This document shows, in pieces, positions 39,847 to 53,723 of a stretch of DNA of 64,000 bases. The DNA comes from Isochrysis galbana (Eukaryota; Haptophyta; Isochrysidales; Isochrysidaceae). Positions within the stretch are counted from its first letter, which is position 1; each line of letters starts with the position of its first letter. The stretch lies in contig CM030936.1 in NCBI GenBank assembly GCA_018136815.1, forward strand, positions 3,982,474-4,046,473. The letters run 5' to 3'. The translations under genes and the position numbers were made by a program. The notes under the pieces are model-generated. The model ran no database searches and was not told the DNA's origin. It worked only from the letters and a program-made list of their open reading frames with translations.

Positions 39847-42527
39847 ACCGCACTCGGCTGGAGCCGGCTCTCTCTTCCGCCCGCACACGCTAGTGTACGG
39901 CGCGCGTGATGTTGCCGTTGGGCCATTGCCGCGCGCTTTCTTCCGCGCAGCCCTCGGCCAGCATCTATATTGTGAGTGATACGTTTGGGTGACAGGTAGA
40001 GATTGGCATCTCGTCCATCGGCATGTCGATAGTTTTTTTTCCGCGTTATACATGAGCAAGCTTGTGGCAGTAGTGTGGATCCCACGTGTGATGATGCTTT
40101 TTGAAGATTGAAGATGAAGAATCCAAGTTGCTAGCGCTACATGTAAATGTCCATCCGGGATTGCAATCAGGTTTAATGCTTTAATTTGCAACAAGGCTAG
40201 GGAATACATTGACCAGTTAACCAGTTAGGTGTGTTAACTACCATTAAAGGGCACCCGTGGGGATGCAACTGTTAACCAACAACCAAGTGGGATGCGCAAA
40301 GAGGCAGTTAGCTAGCTAACTACCTGTGGCGTGCGCGGCCGCGGGGGCGCGGCCTCCGAGCGCCGAGCGCGCCTTCGCTGCCGCTGGTAGCAGCGCCGCG
40401 CTGCGCGCGCCCACCCTTGACATAAAGAATAAATAAGTAGGAGAGTTGTAGAAGCTTGTCACGACATACTTGATACTTATTGAATGAGCTCACGCACACA
40501 CGCAGCACATTCACATGCATCATCACATGCTATGTGGTGCTACGGTGCACGGTGCTACGCACAAAGGTGTCGTTCCGTCAATTGTCAATTGGGGGACATC
40601 AGTCGAATTGAGCGATCGAATGTCCACAGTTGTATATAGAGCGTTATTTTAAAATTAAATGCAGACTAGCGTAACAACTTATTTTCCCTGCTTTCCCGCG
40701 GCGCGTGTCCCCCCCCCCCCGGGGGGCGCCGTGTCGGCGCTTTTCCCCTATGCGGACAACTACATAAAGATGCATTTAAGAGATATTTGCCCATGGCACC
40801 TGTGATTACTTGTAATTATGGGCACGGCGCGATGTGCATCGGTCCCCCCCGCGGCGACGCCGTGCGTGCGCATTCCAAACTTTTTATTCTCTATGGGTAC
40901 CTAAGGCTCACGTTTACGTAAAGTAGCCATATACGAGATGTTTCGTTGCGCAGCACGTGTGATGACTTGCAATCACATTGTGCACGCCATGTGTGGGCAG
41001 CGTGTGCAAGGGGGGGGGGGTCCGACGGGACTTCGCACCGTCTTTTCGGACGAGGATTCTGAAAAGGCGGGGAGACCCTCCGAGCCGCTTTCGCCGGGGC
41101 TTTCCGCTCACGGTCAAAAATGTCGACCCCCCCCCATATTAGTACTTAAAAAGCCGTGTTTGACCGCCCTACCTCAGCCGCGCCTGCCGCCGGCATGCCT
41201 CCTTCCTCATTGCCATCAGGCCCCATGGGCCATCCCAATTCGTCAAGGTGACGCGACCGATTGCGACTCGGACGCGGATAGCGATGGTGTCCCGTCCGGC
41301 TGTTCGAGCTATCGGGCTCTTGGATCTTGGACCCTTACCCTTAGTTAGAGATAGAGATATGCAGGCAGAGAAGGCTAAGGCTAAGAGGCGCGCGTTAGCA
41401 ACTCAGGGCGCTCAAGAGGCGCAAAGGCAAAGGAGGAAGGTAGCACGGCTTGCGGCTTGAGCGGACTACCGTAGCACCGTAGCAGATGAACTTGCGCAAG
41501 CGCGGGTAACCTTCGTTCCGGGCATGTGAGATGTGAGATGATGTGTACGTGTGCGACTGATCCGTACCCGTGGGTGGGTTTCATGTTGTGTGTTGTGTTC
41601 ATGTGGAAACTTGAAGAAAGGAAAAGGGGCGGTGTGCAAGAAGAGGGAGTGTGTGCAACGTCGAAGGGGTGCAGTTGTCAGTTGTGCAGTTTCCGGGTTT
41701 GAAGGCGCCCTTGTGGCGCAAGAGGCTGCCGTGAGTGCCTGCCCCCCTGCCCTTGATCCTTGATGTCGGGGCTGGTTTGTGAGGCTCCTGCTCTCCTGCT
41801 TTCGCGCGCGCGCTTGCGCAGCAAGCGCAGAACGTCACTGTGAGTCACCACTCACCACGTCACCACCACCATCTTTTGAAAAAGGAAGCACATGTCGGCC
41901 TAGATAGTGACATGGGGCAACTTTCATCTAGTTGGAACAACCTCTAGAGGTCTAAGGCTCAAATTTCAAGCCTTCCATTAGAAATGGGGCCGTTTTAAGA
42001 ATCTCAATGCTCACGCCTCTATGTCTATGTTCAAAGGGTCAAAAAGTTTGAGTTGAGTTCGCGTTCGACTTTTTTTTACCACCTACTTGCGGGGGGGGGG
42101 GGGGGGGGGGGCGTAGAAGGGCGCCCACCTCTCTGGCCTCTCGAAACCGAGACGAGGCGAGCGCGCTCGCTTTCTCCGCGAGACCTGGCGGAGGAGCGGT
42201 GCGGGGGGGAGGAGAGGGAGAGGAGAGGAGAGGAGAAAGGGACCTCCCTACTTTACGGGGACTGGGGGAGCGCAGCGAGCCAGCGACGAGAAGGAAGGGA
42301 GCGATAGAGAGTAGGATCCCGTTCTGGGAGGCTGAGGCAGCCACGAGAGTTGGGCGAGATTCGATCTGTCGCCCCTCTCCTCGGCCTCTTTTCTCGAGGG
42401 TCGCGGCCTCCTCTGCAACCCAAACACGGCGCCTCGCGCCGTAGCTGATGGGGAAACACGAGCCCCTCGCGCCGTGGCGCCCCTCCGGCCACACCGCCGC
42501 TTCACAGCTCTCCCCTCTCTCTCTTCC

Positions 42528-42538
<11 letters not shown>
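39847..42538. other. Intergenic, no gene recognised
   Basis: Includes a repeat fragment at 41172-41247 that matches 6556-6633, an inverted-repeat arm at 42025-42092 (partner 36905), a G run of about 20 at 42091-42110, and C/G-run patches at 40710 and 41010. No protein family recognised in any frame. Confidence 0.5.
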
Positions 42539-42615
<77 letters not shown>

Positions 42616-43084
42616 TCCTCCTCCATTCCCACCCACCCCTCTCACACTGATCTCTGACTTCTCTCCCTCCCTTCTTGACATTCCCAGGGGGTGCTCGCCT
42701 GCGGCACGCACCACTTCCGCAGCCCGTCCTTCCAGCGAGTGCTTTTCGTCATTTCCTCCAGGCAGATAGAGAAAGCGAGCCCGCCATCCTCTCTCCCATT
42801 CCTCTCTCTCTCTTCTCTCCTCTCTCCTCTCTCCTCTCTCTGCTCGCGTGCTGCCTCGATCTCTCTCTCTCCTCGGTTTCTCTTGAACCCCCCCCCCCCC
42901 CTCTCTCTCTCTCTCTCCCTCTCTTCCCCTCTTTCTCTCTCTGCGCGGGCCCTCGCGCCGCTCGGCCCTCCTCGTCACCTCTCTCACCACTTCACCCTCT
43001 TCTTTTCACATCATCATCGATCTCCTCCCTCCCCCTCTTCATTCTCTGCCCCGTCATCCTCGCCCTTCCCCTCCCCACCTCCCA
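42539..43084 (+). promoter_or_regulatory. CT-rich leader of the IQ/Cys-repeat gene
   Basis: CT arrays at 42538-42612 and 42900-42920 and general CTCTC-rich sequence up to the start codon at 43085. In sense orientation this is a pyrimidine-rich 5' UTR/promoter. Confidence 0.45.
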
Positions 43085-44629
43085 ATGGGCAACTGCGGGT
43101 CGAGCGCGGCGAGTGACGCTGTTCACGAGGCGAGCCACGTCAAGCCGACGCGCACCGGCCCGACCGATAAGGGTCCCAAGTCCCCCAAGCAACCCAAGAA
43201 GAAGAAGGTTGACCCTCAGGCGCTCGCGGCCGTCACTCTGCAGAAGCATGCGAGGGCTCGCACGGGCAGAGCGCGGGGGGCGGCGTACATGGCAGAAAAG
43301 GCGGAGATCGCATGCACTTGCTACCGCGTCAACGTCAAGAGCGAGACCTTCGGCGTCTGCTTCTGTGGCTGGCCAAAGGCGGAGCACTCAGACGAGGCGC
43401 TCCACAAGGGAGCCACCAACGTGGCAGGACCCAAGCGTGTCGGATCGAACGAGGTGAGTGGCCAGGCAGAGAGCAAGAGGGGGGGGGGGGAGGCGCTGCG
43501 CTGCGATCCCGCCATTCCGAGCCCGTCCACGCGGCCGGTTGGATCGTGAAATGCCGTGGGGGCCTGCGGTGCTCAAATTGTGGGCACTGGAGGCCTTCCC
43601 TAGTCCCCGACCTGTGGGCTCGCACCCACCCAAACCCCCCTCCGTCATGCGCAGCTCCGCGCTCGCATGCAGAAGAAGGATAAGGTGAGCTGTACCAAGT
43701 ATACTATGAATCTGGAGGCGGCCAACTTTGGTGAATGCATCTGCGGCGCCGCACGAGACCTGCACATGGAGTCGGCGCTCGACACGGAGAAGGCCAAGAA
43801 TGCGCGGCAGGACTCCGCAGAGGTGAGAACTTACATAATCGCCGCCCGCACTAGACGTGGTGTCACGTGGTTACTGGCGAGGAGAGCGTCCCGATGCAAG
43901 GGCCCTTGCCGTGGCAGCTGCCCGCGCTGCACCCGTTGTTGATGGGCTGTCCTGTCACGGAGTCGCTGCTCCCACCACACACTCGACCTTCCCCTATTCC
44001 GTTTCATCTCGCAGCTCCGGGAACGCATGGTGCACCGCGACTTCTGCAATTGTCCTGTTTACGTGATGGACCTCCAGGCCGCAAACTTCGGCGCGTGCAC
44101 TTGCGGCGAGCCGCGCGACCGCCACACCGCCGAGGCAATTGCGGCAGGAGCGCCCAAGGCCACCCCCGGCAAGGGCACCAACAAGGCCAAGGAGGAGGAA
44201 GAGCTTCGCGAGCGCATGACGAGTCGCGAGATGGCAGACTGCGTCTACTTCGAGGTGGACATGGACCCTTCGGTCCCTTTTGGCCAGTGCCGCTGCGGAC
44301 GGCCCAAGGCGGAGCACACGGCGGCGGCGCTCTCTGGCGCAGCCAAGGCGGGCCTGGCTGCCGCCAAGAAGCGCGACGACGAGGTGGTGCGTGCGCAGAT
44401 GGCGGCACGCGACGTGCGTGGCTGCGACCACTACGTGCTCGATATGGACCCCTCGGCCCAGTTTGGCCACTGCGCCAACTGCGGCCTTGCCAAGTCCGAG
44501 CATTCCGACAAGGCTATCGCCGCCGCTGCCGCAGCCGGGGGTGACAGGCCGCAGCGCGCACGCCTCGACTCCAAGGAGCTGCGCGAGCGGATGGCGGGAA
44601 AGAGCGACGCCTCAGCCGAGCACATCTGA
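43085..44629 (+). CDS. N-myristoylated IQ and Cys-His repeat protein
   Basis: Three exons, 43085-43453, 43655-43822 and 44015-44629, all phase 0 with GT-AG introns, give 383 aa. The N-terminus MGNCGSS fits myristoylation on Gly2 plus palmitoylation of Cys4, so it is likely membrane-bound. Residues ~50-65 (VTLQKHARARTGRARG) resemble an IQ calmodulin-binding motif. Five repeats of about 55 aa follow, each with a Cys, an FGxCxCG or FGxCxNCG core and a later H (CFCGWPKAEH, CICGAARDLH, CTCGEPRDRH, CRCGRPKAEH, NCGLAKSEH). Exons 2 and 3 both open with LR-x-RM, showing exon/repeat duplication. The CxCGxxxxxH core recalls the N-terminal motif of TRPM-type proteins and could bind metal. A calcium-linked membrane role is an inference. 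Confidence 0.7.
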
Positions 44630-45592
44630 AGCCACGCTAGTCCGGTCGCAATACCAGCGGCAGCGGCGTCAGCAGCGTCACACGACTTAAGGGTATTACA
44701 GCGAACTGCCGTGCGGCCCTATTGCAGCCGTGTGGATGGGTCCACGTAGCATAGCGGCCGCCACCCGCAACTACGCTTGGACGAGACCATTCACGAGGAG
44801 GAGGAGGCCCGCGCAACGCGTGAGCGCGTGCGGTGTGAATGGTGGAGTTTGCTCTCTTCGACTGAGGACTCATGGCTCCGGGAGAGCCGGATAGAGCGTG
44901 GTCTTCGTGGCGCACAGGCGTCATGGCAGTAGTTGATGCGGAGGCCGACGCCATAGGATCGAACGACATGGCTCTCGCTCGGTTGCAGGCGGCGCTCCGC
45001 CCGCCTCCAGGCGGGAACGTCGCAGCGCGTGATCTCAGACGCTGATAACGTCACAGTATTAATTTTGCATTATTTGACCGATGGCGGTCTAATTGGACAG
45101 ATTGATGAGGATTTCTCGCGTGTGTCCACTTGCAGTCTTGAACACGCGTGTTGTCCGCCATGTGTGCGTGTGTGTGGTATCGGCACCGCACGATGTGTGC
45201 TTGGGGGCGTGGAGTTGTTGTGAGCCCTGTGCGGAGACGGCAAGTGGCGTTGGCACGCGTTCCTTCCCCGACAACGTACCTCGGGGTGCGAGAGTAGTGC
45301 CGCGCAGTGCTTGCAACCACGCGCAAGTACTTCTTCAGTTGTGTTAAGGTGGTGGTTGCCGCGGCTTGCGTGTCCGCACTCCGTGTTGTCGTGGTCTTTG
45401 CTCGCCGGGTTAAATTTTCGGATTGTTGAGTACGCCTTTGTAGGTCCCGTCACGCCTCACGCAACTTGCTCGTCGTCATATAAAAGTCATATTATTGCAC
45501 AATACAGCAGCGGCGCGTTGTCGCTTATTAGACGCACAGCGTTGCTCCCCCCGCACTGGTGAGGCGGTGGAGTTTCTTGCTTCTTGGCCCTC
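44630..45592. other. Intergenic, no gene recognised
   Basis: Short overlapping frames on both strands without family similarity. No repeats noticed apart from its right boundary at the R1 copy. Confidence 0.45.
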
Positions 45593-46539
45593 TGACGGAT
45601 CCGAGGTGTACCACTGCCTCAGATGGGAACAGAGGGGACGGTAGGGAAGCGGCGAGAGGCGCGGCGGAAGTTGGGGGGTGGCCAATGACGGGCTGGACCA
45701 CCTCCTCAGCAGAGAAAGGCGGGAGGACGGGCTTGGGCGAGGGCGAGCGCGACGACGGAGCGGACATGGCTGGGAGGGTCAGGATGGATAGGCGGAGGCT
45801 GAGGGATTGGTGGGGTTTGGTATTGAGGTAGTGTTGAGAACGAGGGACGAGAACGGGAACGAGAACGAGAACGAGAGCGACGAACGAAGAACGACAGACG
45901 ACAGACGGCTCACGGCCGATGGACCGACGAGATGACACTACACTCACGTCAACACTCTCCACACTAACGTATCCCTATCACGGAACGCACAGGAACCCGC
46001 TGACAGATCGAACAAGGAAGAGAATGCCGACAAGAGAGCGACGGGGCGACGGACGATCCGACGGGGGCGACAGTTACGCACAGGAATAAGGAGGGAATCT
46101 TTCGAAAACCCTTAAGTGATTTGATGAAGACCGAAGTAAAATAGCGCCACGGTATAATCCAACGGCCAACACCTGAGGGGGAATCAGGGTCACGCAAGGG
46201 GGCGGTTCCTTGCACCGGCGATACCTGAACGCGCGACTTCGCCTAAAACGCGAGGAGGTAAGCCAGGTGAGGGGCAAGCAGGCGACAAGGGAGGCGACAA
46301 AGGAGGCGAGGGCAACAAGGGCGAATGGACGAATGTAGGACCCTGCGACGGTGACTCGTGGCTAGCCTGCAAGGAGGGAACATAGAAACGCAAACAACTT
46401 CTAGAACAAAAAGGTCGATCGCGGATGCGACAGCCTCCCCACATCCAGCCATATGACATGAAGTGGTACCGAACGGCTGAGCTGATCTACATAGAAAAAG
46501 GTCGTTCCGGGCGACAAGCTCTATCGAGAAAGCCCCTGC
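45593..46539 (-). repeat. R1 leader repeat, longest copy
   Basis: Reads on the minus strand from GGGGCTTTCTCGATAGAGC (46537 downward) to the constant boundary GGATCCGTCA at 45593. This copy defines the 5' part missing from most others. A hAT element has inserted in its first bases (TSD GCCCCTGC), so its true 5' end should continue beyond 49551. Confidence 0.8.
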
Positions 46540-46826
46540 CAACCCTAACCTTGATTACAACATTTAGTTGAGTAATGACTATGACTACAAGACATATGCA
46601 CTATTCAAGCTCTGAATAGTGCGCAACCTGAAAAGTCACGGCTTGAATAATCCTTGAAGAGCCATGACTATCATATTCACATTAGTTGACTAATACGACA
46701 AGCGCGCGAGCGCCGCCGAGGGCGCGAAACGAGCCTAGTGGCTAGTGGGACGGGCATCCTCACAATCTACCAACAGCCAACAGGACGACTAGATATCATG
46801 CTCAAACGCTTGCCCAGCCACACGGT

Positions 46827-48863
46827 ACTTGGAATAATACCAACTATCAGTAAACTGATAGGGTCATGGAGCGCGCGCCGCCGCCCTCCCTCGCTGCCGC
46901 TGCCCTCGCCGAGATGGACGAAGGCTTGAGTGACACGCCGCTGTCGCCGAAGCGACCGCGACAGGACGACCCTCCCAGCCAGGTGGGCACAGGAGCCAGC
47001 CTGCCACACCAGCGAACCACCGCGAACGCCACGAACAAGGCTGCCATGCTGGCAGCAGCCAGCATGCAGCACACCTCCAACACAACACACAGCCACTCCA
47101 GCCACACCACACCAGTGGGACGCTTCCAAAGGGAAGGCCTCCGGGCTGGGACCCTACACAACCGCGGTACCGCCCTCGCGCTCCGGCGCGAGGGGCCGGC
47201 CCGGCACCATCTACAGCAGAACCCCAATGGGGAAATGCCACATCAAAGCAAAGAGTTGGACAAAGAGCAGGCAGGTCCCCCCAGCAAGGGGCATAGGAGC
47301 ACAAAGGGGGGCAGACCAGGAGGGTTGCTCCCCAATGCCTACGAATGCCAAACGGACAAGCGAGCCTCGGGCGCGCGAACGTCGCGAGCGTCACAAGCCC
47401 ATGAGGCCCATCACAACAAGCACCACCTTGAGAGAGAGCCTACACAAAACACAATCCACACGAGACCCTCGGAAAGGGACGACAACATAACGGATACACC
47501 GTGCCACATGGACGCCCGAAAGACGAAAACATATGCAAGGCTAACCCCACCCTCCGCCCCGGCCACACAGGTGGCCCTCCTAGACGAAGACTTAGAGTCC
47601 GAACCCGAGGGGGAGGCCGAATTTCCGGACTCCCACAAGATCATTATCACCTTTACGGCGTACGAGAAAGGACACAAGGCCAAAGACGAAGAGGTCCTCG
47701 GCGCGATTGTCGCGCACCTCAACAAGTTGGAAGGCGTAGACCTCGAGCCCGAATTCCTATCCAAGAGCGCCTCCGGCCCTTGGGAGATTCTCGTAACGGC
47801 GGATTGCGCCAACCAATTCCGCGAAGAATACAAGGATGTGCTTCGTCCCACATCGACTAATAGGCGAAGCTACCCACTTGCTACAACTTACACACGCGTA
47901 TTTAGAAGAAACGGGGGAACCCGGTCTCCTCCTAGCGCTGGACTGGGAAAAAGCCTTTGACAGAGTTAATTGGGAATTCTATCACCTCGTACTCGAAAAG
48001 CTAAAATTTGGGAAGGACTTCCGTAGATACGCGAAGGCTCTAACCAACACCGAAGCGAAGCCCATACGATACATCAAGGCCAACGGAGGCAGAAGCTTCC
48101 CATTCAATGTAGCGAGCGGGGTTCCTCAAGGATGCCCTCTATCGCCGCTGGCCTTTCTACTAACGGCGGAAGTGCTCGCCCGGGCGATCAACGAAGACGA
48201 CGAAATAGAAGGGATCACTGTTAACGGAGCCGAACTCAAAATAAGCCAATTCGCGGACGACACGCAGCTTATGGCGGCCGACTACGGCAGCCTGGCACGC
48301 TCGCTCGAATGGGTAGAGAGATACGCGGCGGCCTCATGTGGCAAGCCTAACGACCAGAAATTCGAAGGACTAAGAATGGGAGCCCTGAAGAAAAAGCGAC
48401 CGCCAGCTAGATTTCAAAGATACAAGTGGCTCAAAAGAAGCGAGTACGCGACCATATTAGGGGTCCCGTTAGGAGGGCCCCAGGCCATAAAAGGATTCTG
48501 GCGAAACTAGCTGACAAAATAGAAAGAAAAACCAGCATATACGAGCCGATCACACGCAACCTATCTATACACGGTAAAACTAAGATAGCCAACTTCCTCA
48601 TATACTCTATCCCAAGGTACTGGCTGCAAACGCTGGCAGCCCCGAAGTCGTTCCACGCGGCAGTCAAGAGGTCGGTAGACAGAATATTGTGGACGAACGC
48701 GCGTACCGGGCGACGACTACAATGGATAAAACACCCCGACATCCCGCTAAAAGGCGCCTCGGAGAAGGACCCCCAACTAGGGCTGGGCCTCCTGGACTGG
48801 GACAACCACGTCAAAGCGCTACAATCCAAATGGATATGTTTTTTTTTTACTTGGAATAATACC
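46827..48863 (+). mobile_element. LINE copy, 3'-truncated, with 15-bp TSD
   Basis: LINE sequence 46842-48848 between identical ACTTGGAATAATACC repeats (46827-46841, 48849-48863). The 5' end is complete, starting with the hairpin AACTATCAGTAAACTGATAG and then GGTCATGGAGCGCG. The 3' end stops within the reverse-transcriptase ORF and carries ten T residues. 3' truncation with an intact 5' end is the reverse of the usual LINE pattern. Confidence 0.85.
46866..48836 (+). pseudogene. Defective LINE ORF1 and reverse transcriptase
   Basis: ORF1 starts MERAPPPSLAAAAL, is Lys/Arg/His-rich, then has a folded segment (HKIIITFTAYEKGHK, EEVLGAIVAHLNKLEGVDL, WEILVTADC) that may be an RRM-like RNA-binding domain. 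At about 47836 it jumps into reverse transcriptase: FVPHRLIGEATHLLQL, LLLALDWEKAFDRVNW, GVPQGCPLSPLAFLLTAEVL and QFADDTQLMAADY (catalytic FADD). The endonuclease and early RT regions are missing. A frameshift near 48505 precedes the thumb region (NLSIHGKTKIANFLIYS). Confidence 0.8.
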
Positions 48864-49605
48864 TCTCGCGAATGGCGGCCACAGTGGGCATGGAAGTCTT
48901 CTTGTTGAAGTGGATGCGCGTCAACATCGCTAAGTTCTCGGGCATCATGTTCGGATCGGAAATTTGACCTGCGAGTGAGAAGATTTGTTCCACGTTTGCC
49001 TCGTGGTGAATGTGTGAGGCGCACTGCTTGAACACGCAAAAGTGCAACGGAAACCTTTCGCGCATGGCCCACATCATTGCAAGCTCGTTGAGGATGCCAT
49101 CGTCGTCGAGGAATTGCTGTGTGACCTCCTGGCCAATGAGCTTCCAGTCGTTGGCCTTCTCATCGCATACGGCATCCGCGTGTTGTGGCGGCGCCGATGG
49201 TGCTTCTTGGTCGCTTCAGCTCCGGCAACAACACCGAGGTGATGCGCCTTTGCCTTTGGTGGACCTGACGACGAGGCGGTGCCATCGCCAATGAGAGCGA
49301 GAGAGAGGCCGCTGCCGCCGCACGTTCGATTCGATCGGGGATTTTTACTTACTATCGTTACTACATACGGCGTGTTTGCATATTTGCATTTGCATTTGTA
49401 GTCAAAAATAGTCAAGAAGTCAACTATTGCTTGACTATTTCAAAAGTCCATTATTCAAGCCATGACTATTGCCACAGCCAAATTTTCATAGTGTAACTAA
49501 AGGCAAAAATGTTGTAGTCAAGCTAGTCATTGTAATCAAGGTTAGGGCTGGCCCCTGCACCGGCGCCCGGTGTTCGCGTTCTCTACCTTTTACATAAAAA
49601 AGTCA

Positions 49606-50105
49606 ACTAAGTTTATACTTGGTTGACCCATCGGGGGACACGAGCCCCCCCCTCTCTCCACTCCTCCCCTGCCATGGGGGAGGAACCACCCATCCTCCTG
49701 GCATGCCTGATGGCTTGCCAGGAGGAGACTGCCCTACTGACCCACTCCCTTCCCCACAGGCTCGCCCCATCGCCCCATTCGCCCAACCTAGCCCCTCGTG
49801 GCCAGCCCATTGCTCCAACCCCCCCTCCCCCCCTGGTCGACAGGCAGACAGGTGCAGCGTGGAGCCCCCAGAGGCTCGGGAGCGCCAGCGAGGGAGAGGC
49901 AGGGGAGGCCAGGGCCCAGCCTCAGCCTCCTCTGCCCCCTGAGCTGGCCTCCCAGAGCCTCCAGGGGTCGCCAGAGGGCAGCTGGAGGCCTGCCGCAGGC
50001 GCGCCATCGCGCGTGCCGCAGGAGAGGGGAGAGAGAGCGCGGAGAAGGGAGTGGGCGGAGAGAGAGCTCCGCCCACCAAAAAATTGGTAAGTCCCGCTCC
50101 TGTTT
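49606..50105 (+). mobile_element. Truncated relative of the 0.87-kb retroelement
   Basis: Opens with ACTAAGTTTATACTTGGT, then a GC-rich body matching 17915 onward with substantial divergence. The end near 50105 differs from the full-length copies and no TSD was found. Confidence 0.6.
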
Positions 50106-50330
50106 ACAGGATAAGTCGGGACCGAGTCGGCCGCCATCACCTCCGCGGTGTCAGGCGAAGAGGGAGGAAGGGCCACGCCACAGGGGGGGCTAAGAAGAAG
50201 CGAAGAAGGGCCGCTGCTGCTTCCCGAACCCCGCTTGGCGTAATCGCGTGCATGGTGCTGTGCTGACTCTAGATAGAGCCTGGTGCCAGCGTCCCCCAGC
50301 GCCTTCCCCCAGCAGCGTCCCCCAGCGTCC

Positions 50331-50495
50331 CCCGTAGTTGATTGAAGTTTTGCAGCTGGTGCTTTCTAGTGCACCCAGATAGGCGAATGGATGGTGTTTC
50401 CCACTTCTTGACAGTGTCGATGCCATTGTGCACTTTGCGCCCGTCCCGTTCCGAGATCATAAAATGTGGTTTATGATCTTGCGCGGCTGAGGCTC
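50331..50495 (+). repeat. Dispersed ~150-bp repeat, copy B
   Basis: Counterpart of 942-1092, with shared blocks in the same order and small indels. Confidence 0.6.
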
Positions 50496-50710
50496 GTTAT
50501 CACCGGGGCGGGGGCGCGGGCCACCGGACCATTTCTAAGCCCTTCAGCCCTATCTCCCTAGTAGTGCACGCGGGGAATCGCCTGATGGCGGGGGGGGGAA
50601 GGGCCGGGGGGGTGGGGGTTAGGAAGTTTGCTGCTGTTGGCCGTGCGAGAAGAAAGCAGAGGGTCCACGGCCGCGTGTGCGGTGAGACTATTAAAAGATT
50701 TATTTATTTA

Positions 50711-51016
50711 TCTTTGGCTTTGCTGAGTATTGCACCCGCCGCAGGTGCACTGCCAACGTGCAGTGTCAGCAACACCCCACAAGCCAGATAGTCCCACAGC
50801 CCAACTCGAACGTGGGATCAGCCAACCAATGCCGAAGAAGAGAACACGTGGGATTAGCCACCAAATGCCAAAGAAGAGAACACGTGCTTTCTCCCGTGCT
50901 AGTACGCACGGATTGGGCTTATGCTCGCCCGTGCTAGTACGCTTGTCGTTCGGTGTCGCTTTCGCACGCATCGCGTAAAAGAAGCTCTTTGGCTTTGCTG
51001 AGTACTGCACCCGCAA
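50711..51016 (+). repeat. Local short repeats
   Basis: CTTTGGCTTTGCTGAGTA at 50711 recurs at 50990. A 36-bp unit (ACGTGGGATYAGCCA ... AAGAAGAGAAC) is tandem at 50810 and 50846. CCCGTGCTAGTACGC occurs twice near 50895 and 50929. No gene is recognised in 50500-51418. Confidence 0.6.
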
Positions 51017-51418
51017 CAGAGACCGTCCGCGTCCTTAAGATGTAGACGACGCCACCTAGGGAGCAACAACGACACCCTTGGCCAACGCCGGTACACCACG
51101 AAAAGCAGTACAACATCGCCTACAGCGGTTGGACCGCACACCTCGTGTCGCCCGTCGCTTTGAAGCTCCCCATGTCAGACCTCAACCGGTGGCCTTGGGC
51201 CGTTGTGGCAGCAAGGTCGCGGAGAGATAGAGAACGTTCCCAAGCTGTTATCATGACAAGGGAGGACATGTTTGGTCGTCTTCGGTCTCTTCGCTTCGGT
51301 ATCGACTGCATCCATCACCTAAATGTAGAGCCCCGACACACCACTACGTTCTTCCGAGGTTTGCAACGGATACAACGGCAAAACTTACCGAACACTCGCG
51401 TGGGACCTCTCCACCAGC

Positions 51419-53290
<1,872 letters not shown>

Positions 53291-53723
53291 CCGCTCTCCT
53301 CTTATTCTGCGCTCTACTCGTACCCCACCTGTATGCACCGGCCCCCCCCTCACACGTTTCTCTTCTCTAGACCCGTGAATATGTTTCTATTCTCGGATCC
53401 CCCCCCCCCCGTCTCACAATAAGGCCTCGCGACGTCACCGCTGTCGCCTCGCGCGGCCCCTTCCCGTCACACGACATCCAACATGTATCTGGTCCCACTT
53501 TCACAGAAGAGATTGAGAGAGAGAGAAGAAAGAGAGAGAGAGGAGAGAGAGAAGAGAAAGAAAGAGAAGAGAGAGGGAGCGGGAGAGGGAGCGGGAGAGA
53601 AGAGAGGGAGAGAGGGAGAGAGGGAGAGAGGGAGAGAGGGAGAGAGGAAGAGAGATGGAGAGAGAGAGAACTGGAGAGAGAGAGGGTTGGGAGGCAGACA
53701 GGAGAGAAGAGAGGAGAGGGCGA

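Larger units (their letters stand above)
46789..49200 (-). pseudogene. hAT transposase C-terminus, split by a LINE
   Basis: From about 49200 down to 48849 the minus strand reads DEKANDWKLIGQEV, then HIHHEANVEQIFSLAG and DPNMMPENLAMLTRI, the hAT C-terminal dimerisation domain. It then meets the 15-bp TSD. Across the LINE the frame resumes at 46826 and ends at TAG (46789) after about a dozen more codons. Everything upstream (DNA-binding and catalytic parts) is absent. Confidence 0.7.
46532..49558. mobile_element. hAT element carrying a nested LINE
   Basis: Element 46540-49550 between perfect 8-bp duplications GCCCCTGC (46532-46539, 49551-49558). Terminal inverted repeats CARCCCTAACCTTGATTAC. 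Contents: a C-terminal piece of a hAT transposase on the minus strand and a 2-kb LINE copy inserted into it. Without the LINE the hAT copy is about 1 kb, so it too is internally deleted. Confidence 0.88.

Noticed and set aside
48426..48908. 160-aa ORF treated as a separate gene
   Set aside because: It is the frameshifted continuation of the LINE RT (thumb region) running into the T tail and TSD.
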